Of a stretch of DNA of 64,000 nucleotides, positions 8,349 to 17,228 are shown one piece after another. The stretch is from Sediminibacillus dalangtanensis (GTDB taxonomy: Bacteria; Bacillota; Bacilli; Bacillales; Amphibacillaceae). Numbering within the stretch: the first letter of the stretch is position 1; the number at the start of each line of letters is the position of its first letter. Made by a program: the position numbers and the translations under genes. Below the pieces are notes generated by a model, which saw nothing but the letters and a program-made list of their open reading frames with translations, was not told where the DNA came from and did no database searches. The stretch is taken from the NCBI RefSeq assembly GCF_017792025.1, contig NZ_CP046956.1:682001-746000 (forward strand), written 5' to 3'.

Positions 8349-8534
8349 ATGATGAGCAAAAATAAAAAAACTACAGGGGATACTTATCTAGGGGTTGGAA
8401 TTGGTATAGGATTACCTTTAGGAGCAGTGCTAGGGTTACTGATATTTGATGAGCTAGCAATCGGAGCGGGTATAGGTTTGGTTTTCGGAATAACAATTGG
8501 AACAGCAATTGACTCAGAGAATAAAAAAGAATAA
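8349..8534 (+). CDS. Small glycine-rich membrane protein
   Basis: A 61-residue frame whose ATG follows the VOC stop codon with no gap (stop TAA then ATGATG), so it is translationally coupled. Two hydrophobic, Gly-rich segments (about residues 15-34 and 38-55, with GVGIGIGLPLG and GAGIGLVFGITIG) suggest a small two-span membrane protein; the tail is charged. Function unknown. Confidence 0.65.
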   Translation: MMSKNKKTTGDTYLGVGIGIGLPLGAVLGLLIFDELAIGAGIGLVFGITIGTAIDSENKKE

Positions 8535-8807
8535 AAAGTATTTATCCGTAAGCGGGCAGTTAGCTGAAGAAGTTATTAAATATAGGACTACACATCTTGG
8601 ACATATCTTAAGTGAGATCCTTTTATTATCAACTGTTCTATTTATCTAACCTAAATACGCTTGTTTTTCCGCATGCTAAAATCATTGCCAATTTGATTGT
8701 TACGTTTAATGCTATTGATGGTGGCAGTGTAAATCTTCTAGGAAGATAAAGATGTTGTTACCGGTGGCAGACTTCGATGGAAATTTACGATCGGATGAAA
8801 GGGACTG

Positions 8808-9302
8808 GTGATTAATATGAAAAGACTGAAGTATCTAGCCTTTGCGTTAGGTATAATTTTTCTGTCCGTATATCTTTATCAGAATTTCATTTATTATATG
8901 ATCCCATTCAATCCTATAGAGGAGTATGCAACGGAATCCACAGTTGACTTTCATCTTACGCAAAATCTCTCTGACGGTGAAGAAGTCAATGCAAAAAGCC
9001 ACGATCAGAAAACTTGTAATTTAATTTTGGAGTATCTTAGTAACCTGAAGTTAAAACCATTAAAGCATAAGGATGCACGGAACGCGCTTGCTAAGAAAGA
9101 AAATGAGACCTATTTAACAGGAATGCTAAAGTTTGATCAGTCAAGGGAAATATTTATTTCAGACTTATTTTTAGATGACCCTGATGTCCTTCATATTAGT
9201 TCTTCAACAGCCGGGTTCAAGGGAGAAGGTTATTATAAAATTGTAGATTCTACGTTTGATTATGACTATATTATTAATTTGATTGGCAAAGAGGAGAAAT
9301 AA
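8808..9302 (+). CDS. Secreted or membrane-anchored protein of unknown function
   Basis: A 164-residue protein with one N-terminal hydrophobic segment (about residues 8-30) and no lipobox, then a hydrophilic domain of mixed alpha/beta character, presumably outside the membrane. Either GTG 8808 or ATG 8817 could start it: AAAGGGA is about 4 nt before the GTG and 12 nt before the ATG. No family recognised. The upstream 270 nt hold only short non-coding-looking fragments. Confidence 0.6.
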   Translation: MINMKRLKYLAFALGIIFLSVYLYQNFIYYMIPFNPIEEYATESTVDFHLTQNLSDGEEVNAKSHDQKTCNLILEYLSNLKLKPLKHKDARNALAKKENETYLTGMLKFDQSREIFISDLFLDDPDVLHISSSTAGFKGEGYYKIVDSTFDYDYIINLIGKEEK

Positions 9303-9388
9303 AAGAGGATATATGGGAACGACACGCTGATTGTAAATCTTTGATGTGCACCTTAACCAGAACCTTTTTTCCATTTCAGAAATAGAAA

Positions 9389-9441
9389 AGCCCCGTCTTG
9401 TAGACGGGTTATAATTGTTAAAACCGTCTACAAGTGGGGCT
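9389..9441. terminator. Long hairpin between convergent genes
   Basis: AGCCCCGTCTTGTAGACGG pairs with CCGTCTACAAGTGGGGCT across a 16-nt loop, an almost continuous 18-bp stem. It lies between a plus-strand gene and a broken minus-strand gene and likely stops transcription from both sides, although the T-runs are short. Confidence 0.7.
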
Positions 9442-9478
9442 CGGTATTACTTCAGATCGGTTGGTTTCTTTTTACTTA

Positions 9479-9912
9479 TTAAAGTAATATCCAACCACCA
9501 TCTGTATGAACCGCCGTAACCATTCCGTTTCCTTGAACAATTCTAAATCCTTCATCAACAAATTCGAGGAACAGTAAATCAACCCTTATAAGGTCATATT
9601 GTGGATTGTCATCGAAGAAATATTCGAGTTGTTGTAAATAATCTTCGCCATTTCGGCAAACTTCAATAACGAGAGCACAGTCATTTCCTATGTTACCCAT
9701 AGCTGAAACTACTCCAGCTGCCAAGCTGACAGGAGTGGGCAACATAAAGGCAAACGATAATACGGTTGCAAACGCGTTTAGACCACTAACAAGTTTCCCT
9801 CATCGACATAAGTGAAGCCTTGCATTCTAATTTCATATTGCGCCCTTTTAATCTTGTATAGATTATCACGGGACATCGTGAGATTTCTAATATATTCTGT
9901 TCTGCGACCCAT
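9479..9912 (-). pseudogene. Frameshifted gene of unknown family
   Basis: An ATG at 9910-9912 with an AAGGGGATG ribosome site opens a 44-codon frame (begins MGRRTEYIRNLTMSRD) that stops at 9778-9780. The neighbouring frame continues in register from about 9790 to 9479 (hydrophobic GLNAFATVLSFAFMLP, then an acidic domain with EYFFDDNPQYDL, ending TAVHTDGGWILL). A single-base loss or two-base gain near 9785-9792 (GAAACTTGTTAG) would explain the break; joined, the protein would be about 140 residues with a central hydrophobic helix. Family unknown; programmed frameshifting cannot be excluded but there is no slippery heptamer. Confidence 0.55.
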
Positions 9913-9937
9913 AACAACATCCCCTTTTTTCGCTTAT

Positions 9938-9983
9938 TATTGTAAGAGAAACTTCGTTGGCCAACTTAAATCGTCTTACAATA
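9938..9983 (-). repeat. Inverted repeat upstream of the broken gene
   Basis: Perfect 10-bp arms TATTGTAAGA (9938-9947) and TCTTACAATA (9974-9983) separated by 26 nt, just upstream of the start of the frameshifted gene. Could be a regulator site or mRNA-leader hairpin. Confidence 0.4.
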
Positions 9984-10091
9984 TATAAAGGGGATTTACT
10001 ACGTTAAAAATCAACCAATCTTTTGAAAAATTTCTCGTTAGAAAGTCAAAAAATCTATAATAATCTATCCTTTCCATTAAGTACAAGCAAA

Positions 10092-10123
10092 TCCCCTGGG
10101 AAATTTATCACATTTCCCGAGGA
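10092..10123. repeat. Hairpin in a 370-nt gene-free stretch
   Basis: Imperfect stem TCCCCTGGGAAAT/ATTTCCCGAGGA. It lacks a T-run. The rest of 9984-10282 shows no gene or clear signal. Confidence 0.35.
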
Positions 10124-10282
10124 TAGATGCTTCCATTAAAGAGTTTGGGGCATATAAGGATGTTGAGAGTAACCACGGGTCCATATAGATGTGTTTGGAA
10201 GCAGACATATTTTCACCGGTTCCTGTTTACCAGACTTTCCTGATTTTCTTAAGCGGTACGAACTGACTGCGATTTCTATCCT

Positions 10283-10768
10283 TTATTTCCTAACCACAGG
10301 AATCCACATTTCACCAAAAACGAGGCCGTCTCTTTTTCCCATTTCCACTATAGCATTTGGTCCGCCGACATAGGCAAAGTCCGTTGCTTCCGGCAATACT
10401 TGCCCAAAGGCAATTCCGGAAACATGGTTGTTCAGTTCATCAGCCGTTTTTCCTTCCCCTTTGACAACCAGGTATTCCCCTTTTGGAAATTCGATCACTC
10501 TGGCTTCTTCTGGAACTGGTGCCGATTCTTTTGCCATGACGCCGGCATAATGCATCATTTTGTTGTTCACTGCTTCGTTCACGGCAAAAATGTAGTCATT
10601 GACAGCTATGGATTTTAACGTGTCCAATCTTCCATCCTGGCTGGCGGCCTGCCAAAAGTCTGCTTTTTCTTTGCTCAAGCTGGCAAAGTCCCTATAATCG
10701 CTCTTCAGCTCCGTTCCTAAACCTATTACCGTAAAACCGTCTTTTTGTTCTAAAGAATAATCTGCCAT
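10283..10768 (-). CDS. GyrI-like effector-binding domain protein
   Basis: A 161-residue stand-alone SHV/GyrI-like small-molecule-binding domain (AraC effector-binding superfamily). Typical family features are the middle MMHYAGVMAKE segment, PKGEYLVVKGEG and the final GLVFGEMWIPV beta strand with its conserved acidic residue. Such domains bind, or hydrolyse, hydrophobic or cationic compounds. I start it at ATG 10766-10768, 8 nt after AAAGGAAGG, rather than an upstream TTG. It is divergent from a WYL regulator 108 nt away, which probably controls it. Confidence 0.8.
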   Translation of the reverse strand: MADYSLEQKDGFTVIGLGTELKSDYRDFASLSKEKADFWQAASQDGRLDTLKSIAVNDYIFAVNEAVNNKMMHYAGVMAKESAPVPEEARVIEFPKGEYLVVKGEGKTADELNNHVSGIAFGQVLPEATDFAYVGGPNAIVEMGKRDGLVFGEMWIPVVRK

Positions 10769-10876
10769 ATTCAAAACCTTCCTTTATTTAGATTTTCAAG
10801 TGAATTGTCTGCATCACTTGTTACGTTTATAATAACGTTAAATAGTATCAAAAAGTGATACCTTTTGGAGGACGCA

Positions 10877-11839
10877 ATGAAAAAAGTTGAACGGATTAAT
10901 CTTATTATGCGGTATATCAACAATCGTGCCTGCTTTACCATCTCTGAACTCATGCAGGAATTTAATATTTCCCGTTCGACAGTGATTAGAGATATCCGGG
11001 AAATAGAAGCTATGGGAATGCCGCTTGTCTCCGAGGCAGGAAGGGATGGCGGATATTTTGTCATGCATAACTCCGTCCTGCCCGAGGTCCGGTTTACTGA
11101 CGACGAAGTCAAAGCGCTATTCATTGCCTTTATGGCCACACGAAATCAGCAGCTTCCTTATTTGAAGAGCAGGCAGTCCATAGCAGAAAAATTACTCGGT
11201 CTTATCTCGGAAAGCCAGCAAGATGACCTTATTTTTCTAAACCAGATCCTGCTTTTTGAAGGGACCAATCCACATAACCCTGACTTGCTTGATCTTTCGG
11301 ACATTCCCCATCCTTTGGTGGAGAAACTCTTCCAAATGTTGCTTTTAGACAGATGTTTAGTCATTACCCTCAAAGAAGAAAAGGAGACAAAAGTTTTCCC
11401 GATTTATCTTTTGCACCTTTATCACGAAAAAAGTCTTTGGCTGATAGAAGGCTTTTACTTAAAAGAAGAAAAGAAGCAGATCTTTTCTGTCGACCGAATC
11501 ATTGATATTCAACCTTGCTCGATGGAAAAAAGACTAAGCGAGCAAGAAATCTTCTCAAAACTAAATGAGCGGAAAGAAGCGACCAATCTTGTCCTGATTC
11601 TAGGTCCAGAAGCAATAGGCCAGTTCAAAAAATACCATCCAATAGACATGTCTCTTTCCTATACGGATCCTTACCAAACGACAGCGGTACTTAAGACATT
11701 CATCAACGTAGATCAGCCCGAAGAAGTGAAGGAAATAACAAATTGGTTGCTTTTCCTTGGAGAGGATATCGAGATTAGAGAAATGCCGGAAAAAGTTTTA
11801 GCGTCTTTGCAGGGGAGAATAGGGTTATTCTGCCCTTAA
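10877..11839 (+). CDS. WYL-domain transcriptional regulator (YafY family)
   Basis: A 320-residue regulator with an N-terminal winged helix (residues 1-60, helix-turn-helix FTISELMQEFNISRSTVIRDIREIE) and a C-terminal WYL ligand-binding domain (KVFPIYLLHLYHEKSLWLIEGFYL, then the C-terminal extension). The ATG at 10877 follows GGAGGA at 4-5 nt; a TTG 12 nt upstream lacks spacing. It is divergent from the GyrI-like gene and likely represses it and itself; the shared 108-nt spacer contains AT-rich dyads but no clear operator. Confidence 0.88.
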   Translation: MKKVERINLIMRYINNRACFTISELMQEFNISRSTVIRDIREIEAMGMPLVSEAGRDGGYFVMHNSVLPEVRFTDDEVKALFIAFMATRNQQLPYLKSRQSIAEKLLGLISESQQDDLIFLNQILLFEGTNPHNPDLLDLSDIPHPLVEKLFQMLLLDRCLVITLKEEKETKVFPIYLLHLYHEKSLWLIEGFYLKEEKKQIFSVDRIIDIQPCSMEKRLSEQEIFSKLNERKEATNLVLILGPEAIGQFKKYHPIDMSLSYTDPYQTTAVLKTFINVDQPEEVKEITNWLLFLGEDIEIREMPEKVLASLQGRIGLFCP

Positions 11840-12021
11840 CAGGGAGTGGCTAAAACAAACCATAAGAAGATTGGACTGGTACCAGCTATACAAGAACCAT
11901 GAAATTACCTCATGTCATCCTGCAAAACGGAAGCGAGATCTTTTTCCTTAATTGGCGTGTTAAACTTAATTAAGAGATAGACTCTCGGCATTTATAAAAC
12001 TTATCTAAACGGAGGAATGGT

Positions 12022-12411
12022 ATGGAATATTACAAATACCTCAGACAATTCATCGGGCACAGACCTCTTATTTTGCCGGGTTATGTGGTGATTATTTTAA
12101 ACGAACAAAATCAAGTATTATTGCAAAAATACGGGATGGAAGTTGGGGACTGCCAGGCGGACTGATGGATTTGGGAGAAAGCTTTGAAGAAGTGGCAAAA
12201 AGAGAGGTTTTCGAAGAAACTGGATTAACTATTGAAAACCTGACATGAATCTATGTATTTTCTGGCTCTGAATATTATTTAAAAGTATCAAATGGGGACG
12301 AGTTATATTCTGTAACCGCTGTTTACTATACAAGGGATGCCAGGGGAGCGGTGAAAAATCCCAAGGATTGAAAATAATTCCTTGGGATGAGTGGGGAGAT
12401 GTGTCAATAGA
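12022..12411 (+). pseudogene. Nudix hydrolase, broken by frameshifts and a stop
   Basis: Starts with a good RBS (GGAGG) and [20 protein letters not shown], then needs a frame change near 12135 to continue [20 protein letters not shown], reaching the intact Nudix box core ([22 protein letters not shown]). A TGA follows in IENLT-stop-IYVFSGSEYY (12245-12247), and another frame change near 12360 leads to IPWDEWGDVS. At least three lesions make it dead. It converges with the sensor kinase gene. Confidence 0.85.
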
Positions 12412-12415
12412 ATTA

Positions 12416-13807
12416 TTAAGTTACAAGAGGAATGAAAATTTCGGTTTTTAATCCCTTATCCTTCCGGCGGCTAATATCCACATATCCTTGATGAATCAAG
12501 ACAATCTCCTTGACAATTACAAGGCCGAGCCCTTTTCGATTATCAGGATTTCGGTTAGTAGAATGGAAAAGACTCCTCATCTTGTTTAATTCCTCTAAAT
12601 CAAGCCCTTTTCCGGTATCTTCAATGGTTATACTCATATATCCTTTATTTTTAGCCAACGCCACTGTGATGTCGCAGCCATCAGGGTTATGTTTTATACT
12701 GTTTAGTATCAGGTTGCTAAATGTTCTTTTAAGCAGGCTTTCGTTGCCTAGGACTTTTAGATTGCTTGTAACGTCTTCTGTTTTTAAATGGATAGTGTAG
12801 TTTTGATCTAATCCTCTATTAATTATTTCGCTTAGAACTTGTCTTATTGTTTTTAAGGGTGATATTGGCGTTTTGTTAAGTGACATACCGTTACTTTCTA
12901 AAAGGGATACCAGATTGAGGTTTTCTACCAGCTCTTTTATGATAACGCTTTGTTCGGATACCACATTTATCCGTTGTAAATCCTTTTCTTTTAATTCAGG
13001 ACTTTCCTTCAATTCTTCTGCATAGCCCAGTATCAGAGACAAAGGAGTCCGAATGTCATGTGAAATTCCTTTAATCCAGTTCTCTCTGTTTTCTTCCTTT
13101 TGAACCAGAGCCCTTTCTCTTTTTTGCAATTCATCTGAAGTCTTGTTTATACTATCTGCGATTTCCTTAAAAGGCTCATTCGCTTGTAAATGTATCGGTT
13201 TTCCTTTAGGAAGATCCGTAATTCCGTTTACAATTGGTAAAATGGATCTTTTCATTCTCTGTGACAATATGAGATATAACATTAGTAGTAACAAGAGATT
13301 TATGACGACAATCCAAGTGATAAAAAAAGGTATATCTTTCAGTAAAGGAATTGGTATTTCGTTATTTATGCGTGTATAGCTTTCTTTTGGATACCCTATT
13401 ACTAGTAGACCTTCTTCATGTTCCCATACGAAAACCGGATAGTCTTCAAGATAATATCTGGTGAAATGGGCGATATCACTTAGTTCGTATTTCCTGGGTA
13501 TTTCATTCGGCAAGTCAAGTTTCCAAATAACTTCACCGGTGGTATTTTGTATTAACATGCCCCAAACTTCTTCATCTTTTAGTTTTTTCTTAATGGAATT
13601 TTTTAATTGGTACTGTCCTTCCTGATTAATCAATCCATTTTTTGTCTGCTGGAGGATCTCTTCAGGAGACTGGTCTTTTTTTTGATAGCTTTGTATATTT
13701 GAGTATAAAATGCCTGCATAGATCAACATATTAATTATTAATAAGGAGATGGAAAGGAAAAAAGTTAAGAAAATGAATTTCTTGATTTGAAAAGCAATTT
13801 TCTTCAT
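12416..13807 (-). CDS. Sensor histidine kinase of the lantibiotic immunity system
   Basis: A 463-residue membrane kinase: transmembrane segment about 10-33, extracytoplasmic domain about 35-160, second segment about 161-182, HAMP-like linker, HisKA with phospho-acceptor H250 (GISHDIRTPLS), then HATPase boxes N (NLILNSIKHNPDG), G1 (IEDTGKGLD) and G2 (GLGLVIVKEI). Its ATG overlaps the response regulator stop codon by 4 nt, so the two are translationally coupled. Position next to a LanFEG-type transporter suggests it senses the lantibiotic or cell-envelope damage; the SpaK/LanK role is inferred from context and from the large external domain. Confidence 0.88.
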   Translation of the reverse strand: MKKIAFQIKKFIFLTFFLSISLLIINMLIYAGILYSNIQSYQKKDQSPEEILQQTKNGLINQEGQYQLKNSIKKKLKDEEVWGMLIQNTTGEVIWKLDLPNEIPRKYELSDIAHFTRYYLEDYPVFVWEHEEGLLVIGYPKESYTRINNEIPIPLLKDIPFFITWIVVINLLLLLMLYLILSQRMKRSILPIVNGITDLPKGKPIHLQANEPFKEIADSINKTSDELQKRERALVQKEENRENWIKGISHDIRTPLSLILGYAEELKESPELKEKDLQRINVVSEQSVIIKELVENLNLVSLLESNGMSLNKTPISPLKTIRQVLSEIINRGLDQNYTIHLKTEDVTSNLKVLGNESLLKRTFSNLILNSIKHNPDGCDITVALAKNKGYMSITIEDTGKGLDLEELNKMRSLFHSTNRNPDNRKGLGLVIVKEIVLIHQGYVDISRRKDKGLKTEIFIPLVT

Positions 13808-14505
13808 ATTGGTGGATATCCTTTATTTTCGGTTATTAACTTATATCCAAGCCCTCTCAATGTAATTAAGGATACGGGTTTGGAAGGATTTATTTCAATC
13901 TTTTCTCTTATTCGTCGAATATGTGCCATAAGTGAATTTTCATAGCCCCAGACATGATTCTGCCAAACTGTCTCGCATAAGGAATCAATAGTTACAATTC
14001 GACCTGCATTTTTATTTAATTTGTCCAGGATTTTAAACTCTGTTGCAGTTAAAGGAATCACTTCTCTGTTTTTGGTGACGTGACCTGTGTGAAAATCAAT
14101 AGTACTGTACTTTAAAGGGACAACGGAGCTTTCTGGATAAACTCTTCTTAAAATCGCTTCCATTCGCAAAATTAATTCTTTAGGTAAGAACGGTTTGACA
14201 ATATAATCGTCAGCACCTAAAGAAAGTCCTCTTAATTTATCATCATCTTCTCCTTTAGCGGAGAGGAAAATAACAGGGACATCTGATTTGCGTCGCATAA
14301 AGTCCAGCAAGTCGTAGCCAGATCCGTCCGGAAGCATGATATCAAGAATTACAATTTCAGGGTTAAAAGCCATGAATAATTTCCTCCCTTGAAAAACACT
14401 TCCGGTAGCTTCAATATGTGTAAACCCATAGTCTTGGAGGATAGAAGTGATCATACTTTGCAGTTTTTCTTCATCGTCAACTACCATAATTTTTTTATCA
14501 ATCAT
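13804..14505 (-). CDS. OmpR-family response regulator of the immunity system
   Basis: A 233-residue two-domain regulator: receiver with phosphorylatable D55 (IVILDIMLPDGSG) and K105-type KPF motif (DYIVKPF), then a winged-helix DNA-binding domain (LTATEFKILDKL…MAHIRRIREKI…LRGLGYKL). I start it at ATG 14503-14505, 5 nt after GGGAGG; an upstream ATG would place the ribosome site inside the gene. Divergent from the lanFEG operon, whose promoter carries phased TAAGG repeats likely bound by this protein. Confidence 0.88.
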   Translation of the reverse strand: MIDKKIMVVDDEEKLQSMITSILQDYGFTHIEATGSVFQGRKLFMAFNPEIVILDIMLPDGSGYDLLDFMRRKSDVPVIFLSAKGEDDDKLRGLSLGADDYIVKPFLPKELILRMEAILRRVYPESSVVPLKYSTIDFHTGHVTKNREVIPLTATEFKILDKLNKNAGRIVTIDSLCETVWQNHVWGYENSLMAHIRRIREKIEINPSKPVSLITLRGLGYKLITENKGYPPI

Positions 14506-14570
14506 CATTACCTCCCTCATTATAAGTTTATCATACAAAATTAATGTCTTGATGACGTATTTGGAAAAAG

Positions 14571-14615
14571 TAAGGTAATTGTAAGGCTGATAGAAGTTTA
14601 GCGTAAGGTTATATT
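14571..14615 (+). promoter_or_regulatory. Phased direct repeats and promoter of the lanFEG operon
   Basis: TAAGG occurs at 14571, 14582 and 14604, exactly 11 and 22 nt apart, the one-helical-turn spacing typical of OmpR-family operators. A TATATT -10 at 14610-14615 with a poor -35 (CTGATA, 14587-14592) directly behind the first two repeats is what an activator-dependent promoter would look like. The regulator is presumably the divergent response regulator. Confidence 0.55.
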
Positions 14616-14653
14616 GATATACTTCTTTTTAAAAGAAGCAAAGGAGAGTTTGT

Positions 14654-15412
14654 ATGAATATCATTGAAACAAATAACCTAACAAAAAAGTATAAAAACTT
14701 CACGGCCGTTAACAAGATTAATTTGAATGTTAAGAGGGGGCGAATTTACGGTTTTTTAGGCCCTAACGGTGCAGGTAAATCGACAACAATGAAAATGTTG
14801 CTTGGAATTACCAAACCTAATTCAGGAGGCTTTCATATTAACGGTATGTCTTTCCCAAAGGACCGCGAACAAATTTTGAAAAGTATTGGATCCATTATTG
14901 AAAGCCCCTCTTTTTATGGGAATTTAACAGGAAGAGAAAACTTAGAAATTATCAGGCGGATACTTCACTTGCCTAAAGAATCCATTAATCATAGCTTAGA
15001 ATTAGTCGGATTGGAGGAATTTGGAGATAGGTTGGCTAAAAAATATTCTTTGGGCATGAAACAACGATTAGGTATTGCTTCAGCCATCATCGGTAATCCC
15101 TCTATCTTGATTTTAGACGAACCTACAAATGGATTGGATCCGATTGGGACCCATGAAATACGGAACTTGATAGTATCTCTTCCCCAAAAAATGGATTGTA
15201 CAATTTTTATTTCTTCCCATATGTTATCAGAAATACAACTGATGGCGGAAGATGTAGGGATTTTAAATAAAGGGAAATTATTGTTTGAAGGAAGCATGGA
15301 TGAACTCAATGTAAAAGCGGAAGAGGAAGGATATGGTTCGGAAAATCTGGAAGATATGTTCCTCGGTATGATTCAAAGAGACAATCAGAAAGATAACAGG
15401 TTGATTGTATGA
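14654..15412 (+). CDS. LanF-type ABC transporter ATPase (lantibiotic immunity)
   Basis: A 252-residue ATPase of the BcrA/LanF group. Walker A (GPNGAGKST, about 37-45), signature (YSLGMKQRLGIA), Walker B (ILILDEPTNGLDP) and a His switch (FISSHMLSE) are intact. With the two following permeases it would expel the lantibiotic from the membrane to the medium, protecting the producer. RBS AAAGGAG. Its stop overlaps the next start (ATGA), a tight three-gene operon. Confidence 0.88.
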   Translation: MNIIETNNLTKKYKNFTAVNKINLNVKRGRIYGFLGPNGAGKSTTMKMLLGITKPNSGGFHINGMSFPKDREQILKSIGSIIESPSFYGNLTGRENLEIIRRILHLPKESINHSLELVGLEEFGDRLAKKYSLGMKQRLGIASAIIGNPSILILDEPTNGLDPIGTHEIRNLIVSLPQKMDCTIFISSHMLSEIQLMAEDVGILNKGKLLFEGSMDELNVKAEEEGYGSENLEDMFLGMIQRDNQKDNRLIV

Positions 15413-16131
15413 AGTCATTGGTAATTGAACTGAAGAAACAACGAAGAGCAGGAGTAATTGAAGTTTTGATATTGGGAGGAATAGCTGGATCTGTATATTC
15501 GGTGATGAACTGGTTTGTGCGTAAAGAATTTTTTCTTACAGCAGATAATCCCATGTCTACATTACTGACCCAATTGTATGGGGTTATAATTTTAATGAAC
15601 ATATTCGCTATTATTGTAAGTGCCAATAACATTTACCATATGGAATTCCAGTACAAAGGGATAAATAAAATACGTACCTTGCCGATTAAAATTTCAGCTA
15701 TCTTTACAAGTAAATTAATTATCCTGATATTCACCCTGTTTTTAGCGTACACAATGGAATACATCACTCTGGCTATTTTAGGAAACCACTTCATTCCTAC
15801 AGGTTCTTTTGATTTATCTACACTTTTTAAGTTTGCAGTATATTCTTTTCTTATAGCAGTGCCAAGTCTGACTTTTATGCTTATTATTTCTATGCTTTTC
15901 ACCAACATGTGGGTCACGATTGGAATTGGAGTAGTTGGTTTTTTCAGTGGTATGTCCATGGTCAATGGTGATAGCATAGTTAGCTTGGCTAATCCTTTTG
16001 TTCTTATTTTAAAGCCAGCTGTGAGTTTGTCATCAGATGTTGATGTGTCCATATTGCTAATATCGGTTGTGGAGTCCTTTGTTTTTGTAATAGTGGGAAG
16101 CATGATAGCAAATAAAAAAATGTATGAATAG
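15409..16131 (+). CDS. LanE-type ABC permease (MutE/EpiE-like immunity subunit)
   Basis: A 240-residue membrane protein with about six hydrophobic segments (roughly 16-36, 47-70, 98-122, 136-160, 165-185, 208-232) and an N-terminal cytoplasmic stretch LVIELKKQRRAG typical of lantibiotic-protection ABC-2 permeases. ATG overlaps the ATPase stop by 4 nt. Assigned LanE by position and length; sequence identity to MutE itself cannot be measured here. Confidence 0.8.
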   Translation: MKSLVIELKKQRRAGVIEVLILGGIAGSVYSVMNWFVRKEFFLTADNPMSTLLTQLYGVIILMNIFAIIVSANNIYHMEFQYKGINKIRTLPIKISAIFTSKLIILIFTLFLAYTMEYITLAILGNHFIPTGSFDLSTLFKFAVYSFLIAVPSLTFMLIISMLFTNMWVTIGIGVVGFFSGMSMVNGDSIVSLANPFVLILKPAVSLSSDVDVSILLISVVESFVFVIVGSMIANKKMYE

Positions 16132-16142
16132 GGGTTTGATAA

Positions 16143-16916
16143 ATGAATTTCTTTAATTTAGTGAGGATAGAATTTATGAAGGTAAAGAGATCGAAAATAA
16201 TTCCTATATTGGCCATATGCCCGTTTTTGATTGTAGCTACTGGAATCAATAGTTTGTTGAATTATATCTCTCCCGAAACAGAAGGGGCATGGCAAGCAAT
16301 GTTTGTACAAAGTTGTCTGTTGTTTTCCTACTATTTACTGCCATTCACCATGATTGTTGTATCTGTCTTAATATCACAGAGAGAAAAAGCTAATAAAGGT
16401 ATTTTAAAAATGTTGACACTGCCTGTAAACAGACAAAAAATTTCTATGGCAAAATTCGTAGTCTTTCTGTTCTTTTTGTTTCTACAGGTTGTTATTTTCT
16501 TTACGCTCTTTCTACTGGTTGGACTATATGCTTCTAACAACATCGGCTTGCAGGAACCTGTTCCGTACTTCTATATAGTAAAGTGGAGCCTGATTATATT
16601 TTTCACTGCAATCCCTCTTGTTTCGATTATTTGGCTGCTGACTGTTATGTTTCACAAAGTTGTTCTGACAATTGGATTAAGTGTTCTGATGGTTATTGCC
16701 TCTGTATTCGTAGCGAATGTAAATCTAGTTTGGACCTTGTTCCCATTCAGTTACAGCGGGAAGTTTGTATCAGAAGAGTTAAGCAGAGTTTCAAGCGGTA
16801 TTAGTGAACTGGATGTACAACTCTTCCCTTTTATCCCTTTTGCTGCTGTAATCACCTGTTTATGTTTATTGTTGGCTTCCAAGCGATTTGGCAAGAAAGA
16901 GATGAGGGTTTATTGA
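16143..16916 (+). CDS. LanG-type ABC permease (MutG-like immunity subunit)
   Basis: A 257-residue six-span permease, second membrane subunit of the immunity exporter. It opens like its family (NLVRIEFMKVKRSKIIPIL), has the cytoplasmic REKANKGILKMLTLPVNRQKI loop, and ends with charged residues. It begins 11 nt after the LanE stop. Together with LanF and LanE it forms a complete LanFEG set. The operon ends at a terminator shared with the convergent lanT gene. Confidence 0.8.
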   Translation: MNFFNLVRIEFMKVKRSKIIPILAICPFLIVATGINSLLNYISPETEGAWQAMFVQSCLLFSYYLLPFTMIVVSVLISQREKANKGILKMLTLPVNRQKISMAKFVVFLFFLFLQVVIFFTLFLLVGLYASNNIGLQEPVPYFYIVKWSLIIFFTAIPLVSIIWLLTVMFHKVVLTIGLSVLMVIASVFVANVNLVWTLFPFSYSGKFVSEELSRVSSGISELDVQLFPFIPFAAVITCLCLLLASKRFGKKEMRVY

Positions 16917-17076
16917 ATTAGTGCAAATAATTTAAACTATTATTAAACTGTTACTTTTTCGGATTCCATTTATCCTATGAATGCAGGTATGACAAAACGC
17001 TGAAATGCTTGATAAGCAAGATTTCACATTAAAGAAAATTCCTAAAAAAATCACAGTGTCGCCTAAAATATTTATT

Positions 17077-17106
17077 AGGAGAGCTTCTCTCTAAGGAAGC
17101 TCTCCT
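17077..17106. terminator. Bidirectional terminator between lanG and lanT
   Basis: Perfect 11-bp stem AGGAGAGCTTC/GAAGCTCTCCT with an 8-nt loop. T-rich sequence follows on the plus side (TTGTACTTTTAG) and, complementary, on the minus side (AATAAATATTTT). It is the only signal in the 312-nt gap 16917-17228 and separates the two convergent halves of the lantibiotic locus. Confidence 0.8.
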
Positions 17107-17228
17107 TTGTACTTTTAGTTATGGATCGGCTCGAACTTAAGTAAGGGAGATAAGGGAAAACGGCATCAACCAAATTAAATACACACATTAAAGTATGTTT
17201 CTCAATGCTTGGCTTTGTTACTCTTTCT

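Noticed and set aside
12416..16916. Bacitracin-type BceRS/BceAB resistance module
   Set aside because: The kinase has a large external domain (BceS kinases have almost none) and the permeases are two 240-257-residue proteins, not one 650-residue BceB; LanFEG-type immunity fits better.
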